Assembly: GCA_958510825.1 (NCBI GenBank)
Contig: OY294049.1
Coordinates: 38,034,774 to 38,098,773 of the forward strand
DNA: 64,000 nt
Reading direction: 5' to 3'
Source: Brachypterus glaber
Taxonomy: Eukaryota; Arthropoda; Insecta; Coleoptera; Kateretidae
Positions 1 through 12,191 of this stretch are shown here, piece by piece. The first letter of the stretch is position 1. Each line of letters begins with the position of its first letter. The translations under genes and the position numbers were made by a program. The notes under the pieces are model-generated. The model did not search any database. It saw only the letters and a program-made list of their open reading frames with translations, and was not told where the DNA came from.

Positions 1-14
1 CCTGTATCTGCAAA

Positions 15-403
15 TACACGGTAACAGTGGCAAATTATAGTGATTTAAGCTATAGATTATAAGGGACACAATAACTAATAATGTTAAAAATAAATTGGAA
101 ACGATTATATATATATATTACAGACACGATTATATTTATTACAGGCACTATTATAAATTTACAGAAATTTTATTATATTATAAAAATTATTAGCACGGAC
201 AATAATTAAATCTATTTAAGCTATAAATGCCATACTATTTATTATATTTTATTATTCACTAAACAATTAAAGTATTTCATATAAATTTTTACACTGACTG
301 CCATAATTGTAAGAGAAAGCCTTGTATTTATATAATAAGCGATTATAATTTGCTTGGTATGTGTGTTATAGCGCTCCTAGCTATAATTTTTTTTTTCCGT
401 GTA
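15..403 (+). mobile_element. MITE family A, internally deleted copy
   Basis: The right end (CTATAATTTT...TTTCCGTGTA) and body match the element at 47388-47805 almost base for base, and a reverse copy lies at 10582-11009. The left terminal TACACGG is present, but about 35 bases that follow it in the other copies are missing. This copy is therefore an internally deleted derivative. The family has TACACGGAAA / TTTCCGTGTA inverted ends beginning and ending in TA, compatible with a TA target site. No ORF. Confidence 0.8.
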
Positions 404-898
404 TATCTTTTCATAGCTATCCTAGCACAGTTATAACAGTATACTGTTTATTTTACAGAATACATTAAAATCTACCATGAAATTTTAAAAGTGTAATCCA
501 AATTTCACGGGTTTTCAATATCTTTTTTTATATAAAATAGCAATACAGTTTGTTCTGTAACAGGTAAAAAGTATAATACGATATGGGCTAAGCTGTATAT
601 TTTCAGAGAATAAAATTATATAAAGGTAAAATATATGTTTTGTTACAGGTACCAAAAAACAGGTTGATCTATAAAAATTGTTTACATATTGGTTTTTTCC
701 TCTTTTATGCATGAATCTTGTTTTATACACTTGTCAAATAATTTCAATTGAAATTGCAAGCAATTTTCAATCGATCAGTTTTGCTGATATGGTTAAATGA
801 TTAAAAGGATCTTCTTTTTACTCAATATTTTGTTTACTTTATTTTTTTGTGGATAATACGATATAAGTATTTTCGTGGGAATAAGTTTTAGATTTCGA
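404..898. other. AT-rich intergenic DNA, nothing recognised
   Basis: No convincing ORF, RNA or repeat structure seen. A 71-codon minus-strand ORF here has no coding-like composition. Confidence 0.3.
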
Positions 899-1479
899 GT
901 TGCTTTTCATCCGTGAAACGAGTAATATGTACTTTCGGCAGGAATTAGTAATACGTTAAGCGCGTTTAATTTTTAGCATCAAGTGTTTTAGTATTAGTTA
1001 TTTATTTATTTATTTGCTATCTTAGATATGCCCCTGATTCGATTTTATATATTTTATAGTGATTGTATGGAAGATGTACAGTAAAATGACGAACATGTGA
1101 TTATATTGGTGTAAGAAGGGAATTTTATGTTTTTTAATCATTTTATAATGCTGATAAATTTTGATTTGGAAGCAACATAACGTGAAGAAGTTTTTATACG
1201 TACAAAATTTTTTTATATACATGCGCATGCGCAAATATAATTACAAATTAGAAAAAACTGCCTTGGCAACAGCTAACACAACCAACAGTAAACACGAAAA
1301 GGGAAAAAGGGAAAGAAAAAGAAAAGGTCTTACAGAAGACTGGAAAGTTTATATAATCAAAACAGGAGTGGGCATGGTGAAAAGCCAGACAAGAACCACT
1401 CTTGGTGAATTGAGTAAGTAAGAGGGATCTGGCTAATTATCTCACTGAGAAAAGGTCAAAATAAAGGAAGAAGAAGAAG
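899..1479 (+). repeat. Dispersed repeat B, copy 1, with (GAA)n-like tail
   Basis: Bases 899-1290 align closely with 24352-24735, from GTTGCTTTTCAYCCGTGAAA to CAACCAACAGTAAACAC. Both copies end in AAAGGTCAAA followed by a GAAGAAGAAG tail, as expected of a retroposed sequence. This copy has a unique middle (about 1297-1440) with a short ORF-like stretch rich in Lys/Arg codons that ends beside GTAAGT; I cannot show that it is coding. The second copy lacks this stretch. Confidence 0.7.
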
Positions 1480-1515
1480 TTTTAGATTTTAAACTAAGTA
1501 GGTACATAAGATGCC

Positions 1516-1726
1516 TATGGTCTGTTTCATCAAGCAAGAGAGTAAATTAAATATCGCACATTGAATATTTTCAAAACAGATTCGAATATTGTGCTAATAT
1601 ACTGCGTAGTTTATTTTATAAAACATAACTATATTCTATACACAAACATATACTATTCAAACCTGTTGTAAAAATATTTACTGTGCGATTTTTAATTTAC
1701 TATCTTGCTTGAAGAAACAGACCATA
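1516..1726 (+). mobile_element. MITE family C, copy 1
   Basis: About 55-bp terminal inverted repeats (TATGGTCTGTTTCATCAAGC at the left, its near complement at the right) enclose a 100-bp core. A second copy at 2086-2287 has the core in the opposite orientation. The flanks of both copies are also similar (AAAATTTGTATTTAGTACA, GGTAGGTAG, GCTACCACCTTTTAGGTA), so a larger unit seems duplicated. Confidence 0.8.
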
Positions 1727-2085
1727 GATACAAAATTTGTATTTAGTACAAAGTAATATTAGGTAGGTAGATAAAAAGGAAAACAAAATGCATACTCGCC
1801 TAACCCGGTTACATAGAGAAGTGATGTTTAGCGCCCAACGTGTTTTAAAACAATTTATTTTAGATTATATAATCTATAGACTTCATTAAGTTTATTAGAT
1901 GTCAAAAATTCGTGCCCTGGGAGAAGCTACCACCTTTTAGGTAACCCATTATTTGGCAAAATTGCCTAAAGATGTGTGATTTATGTTGAAAAAAGTGTAG
2001 ACATAACTGTCCATATTTTTTTAACACTCGTTAACATTTGTCCATCTTGTACAAAAAAAATGGCATAGGTACAGTACATAGTAAC
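1727..2085. repeat. Flank of duplicated unit, first half
   Basis: AGCTACCACCTTTTAGGTAA and the following TTGGCAAAATTGCCT recur at about 2488-2530 beyond the second MITE C copy. A sequence like the end of a tRNA-Lys-type primer binding site (GCGCCCAACGTG) occurs near 1829. No gene seen. Confidence 0.5.
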
Positions 2086-2287
2086 TATAGTCTGTTTTTT
2101 CAAGCAAGATAGTAAATTTAAAATCGCACAGTAAATATTTTTACAACAGTTTTGAATAGTATATGTTTGTGTATAGAATATGGTTATGCTTTATATTTAT
2201 ATTCGCACATCCAATATTCGAATCTGTTTTAAAAATATTCACTGTGCGATTTTTAATTTACTATCTTGCTTGAAGAAACAGACTATA
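2086..2287 (-). mobile_element. MITE family C, copy 2 (core inverted)
   Basis: Same terminal inverted repeats as 1516-1726. The core sequence around TATGTTTGTGTATAGAATAT is the reverse complement of that in copy 1. No ORF. Confidence 0.8.
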
Positions 2288-2979
2288 AATGCAAAATTTG
2301 TATTTAGTACATAATATGTAATATAATATTATTATACAATATTAGGTAGGTAGGTAAAAAGTCCAAAAAATTCTTTGTTTTCTTCAAATAATCTACCTAA
2401 ATGTCACTTTTGATATTTCCTACTTTGATTAAGCATTAACCACATAATATCTAAGTTATTAGGTTAGAAAATCTAGCCTCAGGATATGCTACCACCTTTT
2501 AGGTAGCCCAGATCTGGCAAAATTACCTTTAAAGAAGATCGCAAAATAGGTACCTACCTACTTATCATAAAAAGTCCAAACCTACTTATCATAATGACTC
2601 CTATTTTGTCATTCAAAACCAAAAGCAAATTGGATGACCTGCTATTATAGAATTGAATCAGTAATTTGAATCAATTATTCTTATAATTTGTCACGTGATC
2701 TATTATGTACCACTTTAGGTAAGTTTTAGATAAATTATTCTCAAGGGGCTTTGAGTGCAGTTGCAAACAAATTTTATCCAATACATACAGAAAAGGAGAT
2801 AGCTTTATTTTAAATAGATAAACTCAATAATAACCCCCGCGTGGCTTTTACTTTATTGAGTGGATAATTATTTATTTTACCCACTCAACTGTCACTTTTT
2901 CAAATTATTTTCTTGTAAATATCATTAAAATTTTTAATAAAAATATGAATTTCTAAGCTATATATTGGATAAAACCTTG

Positions 2980-3092
2980 TATGGCACTCATGGGTAAACC
3001 GATATTGCCCTCTCAAAAATTAACCTGCTTGGCTGACGCTTCGCAGGTTAATTTTCTCATGGGCAATATCCTACTTTACCCACTAGTACCAT
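2980..3092. repeat. Long palindrome with CpG-rich tip (P1)
   Basis: The arms pair TATGGCACTCATGGGTAAAC with GTTTACCC-type sequence at the right (CCTACTTTACCCACTAGTACCATA), and the inner stems are AAAATTAACCT / AGGTTAATTTT. The unpaired tip TGGCTGACGCTTCGC is GC-rich. No coding potential. See the finding on palindromes of this architecture. Confidence 0.8.
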
Positions 3093-4170
3093 AAATAACT
3101 ATTAAAGTTCCTTGTTTGTTAATTTTGTCAAGTCGTTTACCCAAAAGTCATCATCATAATAATTTAAAGCCGGAATGTTTTCTATATAAAAACCACTTTT
3201 TATTATAAAATGTGTCTTGGTGTTTGGTAGGTGCTTAGCTTATCGATACCTTGTTTAAATTTTTCTAAAAAAATAAATGTTGATTTAAATTCACAATGTG
3301 TAATGTCAAATTAAAAATATGTATTTTAGATGTTGAAAATGCAGAATTATAATTATTAATATTTATTTAAATGAGCTACATGGCTTGACTATTTACATTT
3401 GTTGCCATGCTCCTAATATTGCTACCACCTCGTAAACTTATTAGTTCGTCCTCTGTATCCAGTTGGTAATGGCGTACACTACAACGCAGTTCGTGTTTCG
3501 TGCTCTTCCACTTTAAAAACTTGTAAAATTATGCTGACTGTCGCATCGATTATTGCAGAGCAAGAACGAAATAAGGTAGGCAAAAACATGCACTTTCTTG
3601 GCCCATATTGTGCTTCATTCAATAAAGAAGCGAAAAGGTAATTTTTTGAGATTGTTTGCCAAGTAGCTGTACTCCTAGTATTGCCATGCGAAGTAGTTGA
3701 CAACAAAAAAAAAACAAAAAACGACAAATAAAGAAAGTAACGACGAAATTAGACAGTTCTGCATCTAGGTTATGCTTTTTATTCAAAGAGAATCGCCACG
3801 CTGATATGAGATTGTAATCGATACGTAGGTACATGAACAGTGCATGGGGCCTTCTAAAAACGACGAATAGTTATTTAGGTGCCCTATAAATTGTACCTAA
3901 AAACAGCTGGAATTCTTATTGTGCCACAATATTTTCTTATTAGTTTGTTAATTTTTTGTAAGTTTTTTCTTTACTATTATTGCCAGTACCCTGGCAATAT
4001 TTGGCACATGAGTTCCTAATTCCAGTATGCAATCTTTTTTAAAAAGCATAACTATCTTTTTAAGCCCCTGCAGTTGGTTTATGCTTTGCCCATAGAACAT
4101 CCAAGGGTGGAATGCGAAGTAGTGTAACCAGTTTATTATGGGTACCCATATCTACTCATAGAAACCCAGA
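3093..4170. other. Intergenic DNA, nothing recognised
   Basis: AT-rich sequence with short ORFs of no coding character. The motif GCTACCACCT near 3420 resembles the flank of the MITE C repeat unit. Confidence 0.3.
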
Positions 4171-4456
4171 GATTTGCATAAAATGCTCGTATTAACTGAG
4201 ACATACCCGTCGTAATCGAGTTATCTGCGTCGTGAGCTATGGGCGTGTCTCTGGGGGTCCGCCCTCCTTTCCCGCCCACTCTACAGCGGCGCAAATGTTC
4301 CGATATCAACGCACCCTGTGATTAGGATAATAAATAGACACTTAGCGGTATCGGCGCCGTACTATCCCAAAAATTTCGGGCATAGCCGCCTTAATCACCG
4401 GGTCGAAGGTTCAAAAATTATATGGAGACACGCTTCGGCGTGATCCAAAGCGAGGG
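4171..4456. other. Locally GC-rich block
   Basis: About 280 bases with frequent CpG and GC runs (for example GGGGGTCCGCCCTCC, GGTATCGGCGCCGTAC) in a roughly 70% AT context. No ORF and no match to a known RNA that I can see. It directly adjoins the foldback at 4457-5508, so it may be the outer part of a larger transposon. Confidence 0.4.
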
Positions 4457-5508
4457 TGGTCAGCCAGGCTTGACCTTTTGCGGTTTTTTAGAAACGTCAA
4501 AGAGTTAGGGTCTTTGTTTTACTGATTTGTGGGTGTGAATTGGTTTTATGGGTCGTTTAACGCGTTCAAATTACAACTGACGCATGTCTATTTACCTATA
4601 TTTTATGGGAATTATTTTATGGCTGTTCTGTCTAATTCATGCAAATAACACAAAAAATAAATGTCTAAACGTCAGACTGTATAAAACGATCTATTTTAAC
4701 TATATTATTTATTAGCCATCGATAAGACTTCTATCAAAAGAATATGTGGTAAAATCCTGTGTTGGGCGCCAAATAAATTTATTGTCGACGTTAAAAAATA
4801 TGATAAAAATAATTTGGTTATTATTTTTGTAAGGCAAAAATCTCCTAGACTAAGCATACAAATTGTATACTTAGTCTATGATATTGTATGATACAATAGC
4901 ACAATTCCTTCGATATGAATATTTAAAAACATGTTATGTGTTGGGCGCCAATCAAATGATCGGTTGACGTTAAAAATATGATAAAGACATATTTGTCTTA
5001 TTTGTAGAATCTTTTGTAACACAAAACGCTACCTGTGGGGAATTAATATAAAATATCCTATATTTAATATAAAGTATCCTATTTTTACTACTTTTATAAA
5101 AAAAAGGACAGTGGACGCCTCGGATACATTAGTTCAATTACTGAAGAATTGTCTATAGATTACAATTGTCAACAGATATAACCTTAAAATTTATTAATTA
5201 TTAAACGTCAGAAAAACCGTTATTTTAGATAAAGGTGAAATTAGCCACACAGGTATACCACTACAAAATGGTCTTTAATTGACCTTGAAGACGAAAAATG
5301 AACTGAGATGACAGTCGTAAAATGTAGGTAAATAGCAATTGAGCGAATTGAAGTTAACGATGTGTTTCCCCGTGGAAAACCAGAAACTTCCGCCAGTTAA
5401 TTTGTGCGCTAAACGAACCATAAAAACAATTCTCACCCACAAATTAATAAAACAAAGACCTTTCCTCAGGTCTAAAGTCTTTAACGTAAAGTCAGGCTCG
5501 GCTGACCC
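4457..5508. mobile_element. Foldback element with about 130-bp inverted arms
   Basis: The left arm (GGTCAGCCAGGCTTGACC... GGGTCTTTGTTTTACTGATT... TTTGTGGGTG) is complementary to the right arm ending GTCAGGCTCGGCTGACCC. The interior holds two direct repeats, about 175 bp apart, of GTGTTGGGCGCCAA followed by GACGTTAAAAA and ATGATAAA. Their reverse complement, TTGGCGCCCAACAC, resembles a tRNA-Lys-type primer binding site of LTR retrotransposons. No protein-coding remnant seen. Confidence 0.6.
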
Positions 5509-6340
5509 ATTTGTCTAAAAGTTATCATTTTTCGTTTCCCAATGTTTTTATTTCAGACAAAATATGATTTTAAAGTGAAGTACTTTAAATAGTATGTTTG
5601 GTTTGACCTAGACATTGGTGTATCCTCAAAAGATACAAATTGAAAAAATTGCCAAAAATCTAATGATATAATTGCAGAGTGGTGCATAAAACTGTGAGAA
5701 AATCTTCTCATATGATTCATCTAGTCAGTCCGTATATATTAATATAAAAAAGGCCTTAATTTTGGAAACATTCCACGAATTTTATAATGATAACCCTTCA
5801 GGTAGATAATGCATCGTTTACGCGTTATTTATAATTCCAAAGAATCGTGAGGGAGAACTCGAACTCCCACTAAATTTGGGAAAATCAACACAGACCAACC
5901 AGTGCCGTACTTTAAAATAATATTGCACCTGTCGCTTATGATTAGAGAAGGTACTATCCGTGACAGGAAAAAGTAAGAAAGCGGCTTTTTTTTAATGATA
6001 TATTCATTTCTTCTTCTACTTCTAGTAATAAATCAGCTACATGCAAAAGGCGACGTCGATTGTCAATAAATGACGGTTCTTATACATCATCTCAAATAAC
6101 ATACCCTGTCATATAATGAGCAACTCAGCGTCAAGATGTTATGTACATTTAAGACAGGATAGCCTTACTTTTTCTTTGCGTCAAAATTACTGTCAAGCAT
6201 GCCATAACCTAATATTAAAAGTCCAATTTAAATTGTCAAAATATTAAAAATATGTAGGGTTCGTTTCTAACTTCTTGACCCATTTTTTGTCGCGAGGTTA
6301 GTACTACAGGAGACGAAAATCTGACACAGAAAACACTGAT
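5509..6340. other. Intergenic DNA, nothing recognised apart from a tRNA-like fragment
   Basis: Low-complexity AT-rich sequence. The only item noted is the minus-strand tRNA-like stretch at 5848-5910. Confidence 0.3.
5848..5910 (-). repeat. Possible tRNA-derived fragment (B-box-like stem)
   Basis: On the minus strand GGGAGTTCGAGTTCTCCC has the GTTCGA core of a pol III B box inside a perfect 5-bp stem, like a T-arm, and an A-box-like CTGGTTGGTC lies about 35 bases before it. No complete tRNA cloverleaf is visible, so this would be SINE or tRNA-pseudogene debris. Confidence 0.3.
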
Positions 6341-6344
6341 AGAG

Positions 6345-7150
6345 TTTGTTAAAGTTTGGTCCTTCTTGCCGGATTTAAAAATCATTACCATACATTTTGG
6401 TCTTTTTGAGACAGATTTCGTTGCTTAAAATAATAAGGAACTCTCTTATGTACTTATGTCCTCTAAAGGTACAATTATTAACTCAAAAATAAGCATAGTT
6501 TGGTTTTTAAACAGAAATATTTGGTCCTTAGAGCTAGATTATGGAAATTTTACTCTAAATTTTAGTCTTTTCGAGTCAGATTCTTATTCTTCGGTTATTG
6601 TTAGCAGTTGTAAAAAGACTGACAGATTTATTTGCTAAAAAATATGAAACTATTATCTACGGCTATGGTTTTATTGTAGCCCCCCTGTAAACATGCACAC
6701 TGTCCATTGGACAGGTCTTAATAACACACACGAACCTCGAATTATTACCCTACATTTTGGTATTCAAGAAGATTTCTTTGCTAAAAAATAAAGAACCGTC
6801 TTCTACAATGTAGAAGACGGTTCTTTAGCATTGAAACACAAAATTATGCTTATTTTGCTACAGAGTTGTTATAGCAACTGATAAAAAGGCATATGTGTAG
6901 AATCTACATATATGCCCTCTCAGAGGGCCCCTCTGTATCAACTTTGTAGAAAAATGAGCATAATTTTGTATTTTAATGCTAAAGTTTTGTCACAGAGCCG
7001 GATTTATGAAATGTTACCATATATTTTGACCCTTTCGAGCCAGATTTTTTTTGTTTAAAAGTTAAGGAACCATGATCTACGGTTATGGTTTAATCGTAGC
7101 GCCCCCTGTAAATTCGGCTAGGTCCTAATAACACACGAACCTCGAAAACG
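6345..7150. repeat. Imperfect repeat cluster with nested hairpins
   Basis: Segments recur: GCCGGATTTAAAAATCATTACCATACATTTTGG-like sequence at about 6368 and 6998, and ATCTACGG(C/T)TATGGTTT...CGTAGC...CCCCCTGTAAA followed by TAATAACACACGAACCTCGA at about 6656 and 7074. The middle carries the hairpin cluster listed separately. No coding potential. Confidence 0.6.
6789..6986. repeat. Compound hairpin structure
   Basis: A perfect 19-bp palindrome with a one-base loop lies at 6789-6827 (arm TAAAGAACCGTCTTCTACA). It is followed by a 40-bp imperfect inverted repeat: TTTAGCATTGAAACACAAAA at 6824 pairs with sequence ending TTTTAATGCTAAAG at 6985. The loop of that repeat contains a further hairpin with arms GGCATATGTGTAG / CTACATATATGCC. 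Foldback DNA or hairpin-forming transcript; no gene. Confidence 0.7.
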
Positions 7151-8170
7151 TGTGTTTATACCGTCTTTCAAGTGAAGCGACTCTTACGTGGGGCGGACTA
7201 ATATTGTTGGCACGTCGAAATATTTAACCTTTTTGTTTTACCTTCAAGAGTAGGTGTTACTTTAATAATTAATTGGCGTCTATATCGTCACAAGTGATTT
7301 ATTAATTGATATTTGAGAGCATGTTAGTACCCATAACCTATACTTACCATCGTTTATTTTCTGTATAGTAAATAAATAATTTTTAGGATATTGTGATTAG
7401 TGTAGAATCGTGTCGCCATAATATTCCTAAAATATCCCATAGTTATCAGTTGAGATTCCAAACTTTGAAACACTGAAACCCACTCTCTCTCTCTCTCTCA
7501 AAAAAAATCTTAGCGCTCTCTATAAACTCAGATAATTTAATATTTTATTTAATAGTTTTAAATCAAACCAGCTCTCCACATGGTCCTTCGAGCTAAATTT
7601 AATTTTGGTTAAAGCAAATAAAATGGTTTATTCACAAGCATACAGAAAAACGTCCTTTATGTGCCTTATAAAAAGTTTCAAAATCTATCAATTTTGTTTA
7701 TTTCTTTTAAAGTTAATAAAAAGGCTTTTCATTTTTAACCAAGTATACCAAATATACTTTTTACCTAAAACCCTTCAATTTATTAAAAAAATAGAATAAC
7801 CATTTTGTTATTTTTCTATTTATGAATAGTGTTTTATGGAAAAACTACGCAACAGAAAAATAAAACGTATATTCGTAATCAGCGCTACAAAAAGTACCAA
7901 TATAAAATAGAAACAGAAAACATACACAATTCTTAACAACTCAAAATTTGCAGGCCAGTGTTACCGCCTAAATAAGTAAAATATTATAAAATGTATGTTT
8001 TAAGGATATTGTATTAATCACACTTTTTAAATATTTACTTTTAATCAACACTTACCAATTATTTCTTTGAAAAATCTAGCACACAAAATTATACGTACGC
8101 TCTTACAAACGTAAACAATTATAATGGTCGAAAGCAACCAGACTCGATGAAGCAGGAATTCTGGCTTCTC
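7151..8170. other. AT-rich intergenic DNA
   Basis: Contains a short (CT)n run near 7484-7499. The ORF at 7605-7799 is low-complexity and has no recognisable domain. Confidence 0.3.
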
Positions 8171-8224
8171 GAGTCACGTCACTAGCTTAACGCCCGCGAT
8201 TGGCTGGCTTGTACATCAGAAGTG

Positions 8225-8450
8225 TGATTTTTACACTTCGGGTGTATTGTTGCTAAAGGTATGTTTATAAAAATACACTTTCTTGAGCTCCGAGTGTATT
8301 GTTGTAGAAGGTATGGATGTAAAAATACACACTCTAGGTCAAAATCACCTCACCTGTGTAGTGTCACATCAATGTTTATGTACATTTATATAAAGGTGTA
8401 AAAATTACACATTTATAGAGTGTATTTTTTTACACCTTTTCAATGTAATT
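8225..8450. repeat. Short tandem duplication and palindrome around a GTGTATT motif
   Basis: Two units of about 60 bp share GTGTATTGTTG, AAGGTATG and TAAAAATACAC (starting near 8239 and 8298). Around 8393-8447 AAGGTGTAAAAATTACAC pairs with GTGTATTTTTTTACACCTT as a palindrome. Possibly the end of a transposon. Confidence 0.5.
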
Positions 8451-9190
8451 TCTTTCAGTGTATCACTTTTGTTTATTTCTACGAAAAACAATAAGAAATT
8501 ATATTTATTTATATATTATATGGTTCATACCGAGACTGATAATAGTAAGTAACAACGAGCCACTTGTTTAAATTAAGTATTATTTAGTTGAAATTTATAG
8601 TGACTTTAGAAATCTGCAAAATTTCCGTAGAAGATCATTTAAAATGATAAATTTATTAGTTATTTATTTATGCTTGTGAATAAAATTCTGTTCTAACCAC
8701 ATAAGAAAACGACATTTCCAACTTTAGGTTAGAAATATACTATAAATCAAATATTTTATATTGTTTCTAGATGGGTTTTGTTTTTGGTGGACGTTGCAGC
8801 AAGGTGTCAAAGGGTGAAACCATAGCGTTATACATAGGTTTATGTTTTTGGACTTTATCAAAAAAAATATTAATGAATAAAAAAACTGTTATTTATAACA
8901 GTATCGAACAGTATATAATTTGATAATTGGTTTTCTATCAAGTTTGGTTATAAATTTTCCTAATGGACCGAATTAAAAGTAAAATTTAGACCCATATATC
9001 TTAGGCAAGCAATTTTGTACGTCAATCATCAATCAAATTTGTGGAAAATTACTAATAGCACAACGTTCAACAATGAGATCTTACCCTGTTATTAAACTGT
9101 AATTATTTTTGAGTTATAAATATTTTCACATTGTTCCTTTTTATAAATATACATAGGTGGTATATTACACGCAAATGGAAAATTGGTTTC
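8451..9190. other. AT-rich intergenic DNA, nothing recognised
   Basis: No ORF with coding character and no clear repeat. Confidence 0.3.
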
Positions 9191-9199
9191 ATTTAAAAT

Positions 9200-10020
9200 A
9201 CACATATATTTAACTTAATTTGTCTGGTCTGTTTGTCTGTCTGTATGTTAGTTTGTTTGTCCGTAACGTTTTTTTTTATAAAAATTCTACTCAAATCCTG
9301 CCTAATAGAGATTTTTTGTTTTTTTTTTTTAATATTATTTACAGCGCCTGCGCTAGAATAATATACGGTAGTTTTGAATTTTCCAAAATTTTCAAAAATT
9401 TGTCCTCCGTCTGATGTCACGATTTTGTGAACACGATAACTCAAGAACGAATAATCCGATTAACTTGAAAACTTTAGGAAATATCAAGTTCTACTAGGGG
9501 AAAATCCATATTGTTTTTGAAAGTAATACCCCCAAAAACAAAAAAGTTATGGGGGTTAAACTTTTAAAAAAATCGAAAAAAGCTGAAAAAAAATCCGATT
9601 AACGTAACTTTTTTAGGAAAACTTACTTTTATTATAGATCAATTTTACCAACTTTAAAAGTAATCCCCACAAAAACAAAAAAAGTTATGGGGGGTTGGAC
9701 TTTAAAATTAAAAAAAAAACTATAATTTTCAATTATTTTTTTAATTTTCGTTTTTTTGCACAAAGAAAATCTAAAAAAAAATTAAAAAATGTTGAATATT
9801 TTTTTAAGCTTTTTTTATTATTAATTTTTCGGTTTTCAAAAAAAGAAAAAAAGATCTTTAAAAAATAATGTATTTTTTATTATTTTTTTTGTTTAATTAT
9901 TTTTTTTTGTTATTTGGGAAAATTCAATAAACCATTCACTCAGTAAATTTTACTGTGAATAATATATAATGGAATGCGTAGCATTACATATCCTCGCTTG
10001 TTTTTTTTTTTTTTTTTGTT
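9200..10020 (+). repeat. Dispersed low-complexity repeat D, copy 1
   Basis: Landmarks are GTCTGTTTGTCTGTCTGT, GCGCCTGCGCTAGAATAATA, AAAAACAAAAAAGTTATGGG (twice) and, at the end, GGAATGCGTAGCATTACATA. The same landmarks recur at 19785-20270, and in part (reversed) at about 16940-17200 and at 54940-55000. The body is A/T homopolymer-rich. The short ORFs on both strands are artefacts of this composition. Confidence 0.6.
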
Positions 10021-10581
10021 ATGGCCGTAATTCGTTTGGCGCGCGAGGGGTTATTATAAACGCTTTATTTTCTTTATTATTTTGTTGTTTTCCTTGCTTG
10101 AGTTTCGTAAAATTGCAACAGTAATAGTATAATTTTTGTTTAATTGTTTTTAATTTCATAACATGGTATTTAAAATAAGCACATAGTAGGTTTATTATTT
10201 TACAACATTCTAAACTGGCATTTAGCAGATACCATAAATCTTCATAAATCTATAAAATGTTTATTATGGAAAAACGAACAACAGAAAGCGAACGAACAGA
10301 AAAAAGGGAAAATAATATTAGCAAAAAAAAATGCATTTCTCTGCGAAAAATGATAGTTGGCCACAGTTGGGTCAACTTTCGTTTGCAGGAAATCAGCTAC
10401 ATTTTCAAAAAAAAAAAAAAATGGTAATCGTTCTTTGCGGAAATGCACCGTTTTTTTTTCTATGGCGATTTTTTATAAATTTTTAGTTTTGGCAAATAAA
10501 CGTTATGTTGGTTATGTTGGAGGTGAAATTGATTTTTTCCAATTTTCAGCCAAATTATTCCTCGGACAATAAAAGTAGTTA

Positions 10582-11009
10582 TACACGGAAAAAAAAATTA
10601 TAGCTAAGAGCGCTATAACACACATACCAAGCAAATTATAATCGCTTATTATATAAATACAAGGCTTTCTCTTACAATTATGGCAGTCAGTGTAAAAATT
10701 TATATGAAATACTTTAATTGTTTAGTGAATAATAAAATATAACAAATAGTATGGCATTTATAGCTTAAATAGATTTAATTATTGTCCGTGCTAATAATTT
10801 TTATAATATAATAAAATTTCTGTAAATTTATAATAGTGCCTGTAATAAGTATAATCGTGTCTGTAATATATATAATCGTTTCCAATTTATTTTTAACATT
10901 ATTAGTTATTGTGTCCCTTATAATCTATAGCTTAAATCACTATAATTTGCCACTGTTACCAAATATCTTATAATGTATAGCGCAGAGCCCACTAATTTCT
11001 TTCCGTGTA
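10582..11009 (-). mobile_element. MITE family A, full copy (reverse)
   Basis: Begins TACACGGAAA and ends TTTCCGTGTA. The body is the reverse complement of 47388-47805 with few differences. At 428 bp with no ORF, it is a non-autonomous DNA transposon. Both ends carry TA, consistent with a TA target duplication. Confidence 0.85.
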
Positions 11010-12191
11010 AACAAACTTGTAGTTCTTGAAATTCTTTACAAGTTTCATATATTATAAATTTTCATAGGTACTTTGGTACGGTTACAGAGGGCGCAACTCG
11101 ACTTTCAGCGCCCACTGAAACTGTAACAAAAAACTTATTAAAATGCACAATATATAAAACTTATAGAGAATTTTAAAAGCTACAAGTTTCCTCAAAACCA
11201 TCCTCTGATGAATAACTTGGCTGAAAAATCGAAAAAACCAATATTTGTAACTCGATTGTTATCAATATATTAAAAAAATGATCCAAACAAAAATTGATGG
11301 ATTTTTTTTCCTTAACAAAGTTGGTTTATGCATTTTTATCGTAAGATGCCTTAAAATGCCCTTAAAATTCAAGATAGCGGATACCCCTTACGTAATTCAC
11401 CCGGTGAAAAACCAACAGGAGTCTTCTGTTACTATCCACTACTACCCTTTAAAATATCAGCCCGTGTACATTTATTTCAATTTAACAATGAAATTTCTCG
11501 TTATTTGACTGGACTAAAATAACCCTGATTAATTCTAACCCGATGAAGCTATACTGGTTTTCGGCATCGGCATAGAGAGAAAAAGGGTCCATTCAACCCC
11601 CCAGAGGATCCCCCGATTCGTGTTATTGAGGCCCCGGGCATGTTTGCCGACTAAACTGCAGCCGCCGATTCGCATCACATGTGTCTTGAAAAATCGGCTC
11701 TGCACACAGGTCCAAGATCGGTAAAATTTTGGCAAAAAATAGTTCCCGTTAATTTGTTTTGATTTTTTTTAATAAAGTTACGTTATTAAAACTTTTTTTT
11801 AGTTCTTTTTTATTAAGACTTAAAACAATGAATTCGTACTAAAAAGTTCTAAGATAATATACAACACATTATAAAATTAATTTTATTAAGCGCCTAAATG
11901 CAGGACTCTATGCAGGACTTTGTTTTGATTTTTTCTTGGTTTGGTCTTTTTTTTTAATGAGGGGGCCTTGGTTTACGTTAACGTTGGTTTGGCGTCTATT
12001 TGGTGTTTTTTTTTTGTAAAAAAATGTTTTTTATTTAAAATAACATATTGAAAAACGGTCAGAGCATGCGCGTGCGCATGCGCAGTTTATCAAAACGTTG
12101 CATAAAGAGCTGCACATAGGTGCTCCTTAATTTTATATGTACAATATTTACATAAAATCTAAGTAGTATAAATATTGATACTAATATTTAT
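11010..12191. other. Intergenic DNA
   Basis: No supported gene. The moderately GC-rich stretch 11540-11720 is open on the minus strand for 66 codons but has no recognisable domain or splice context. At 12065-12082 GCATGCGCGTGCGCATGCGC is an alternating purine-pyrimidine, self-complementary tract. Confidence 0.35.
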
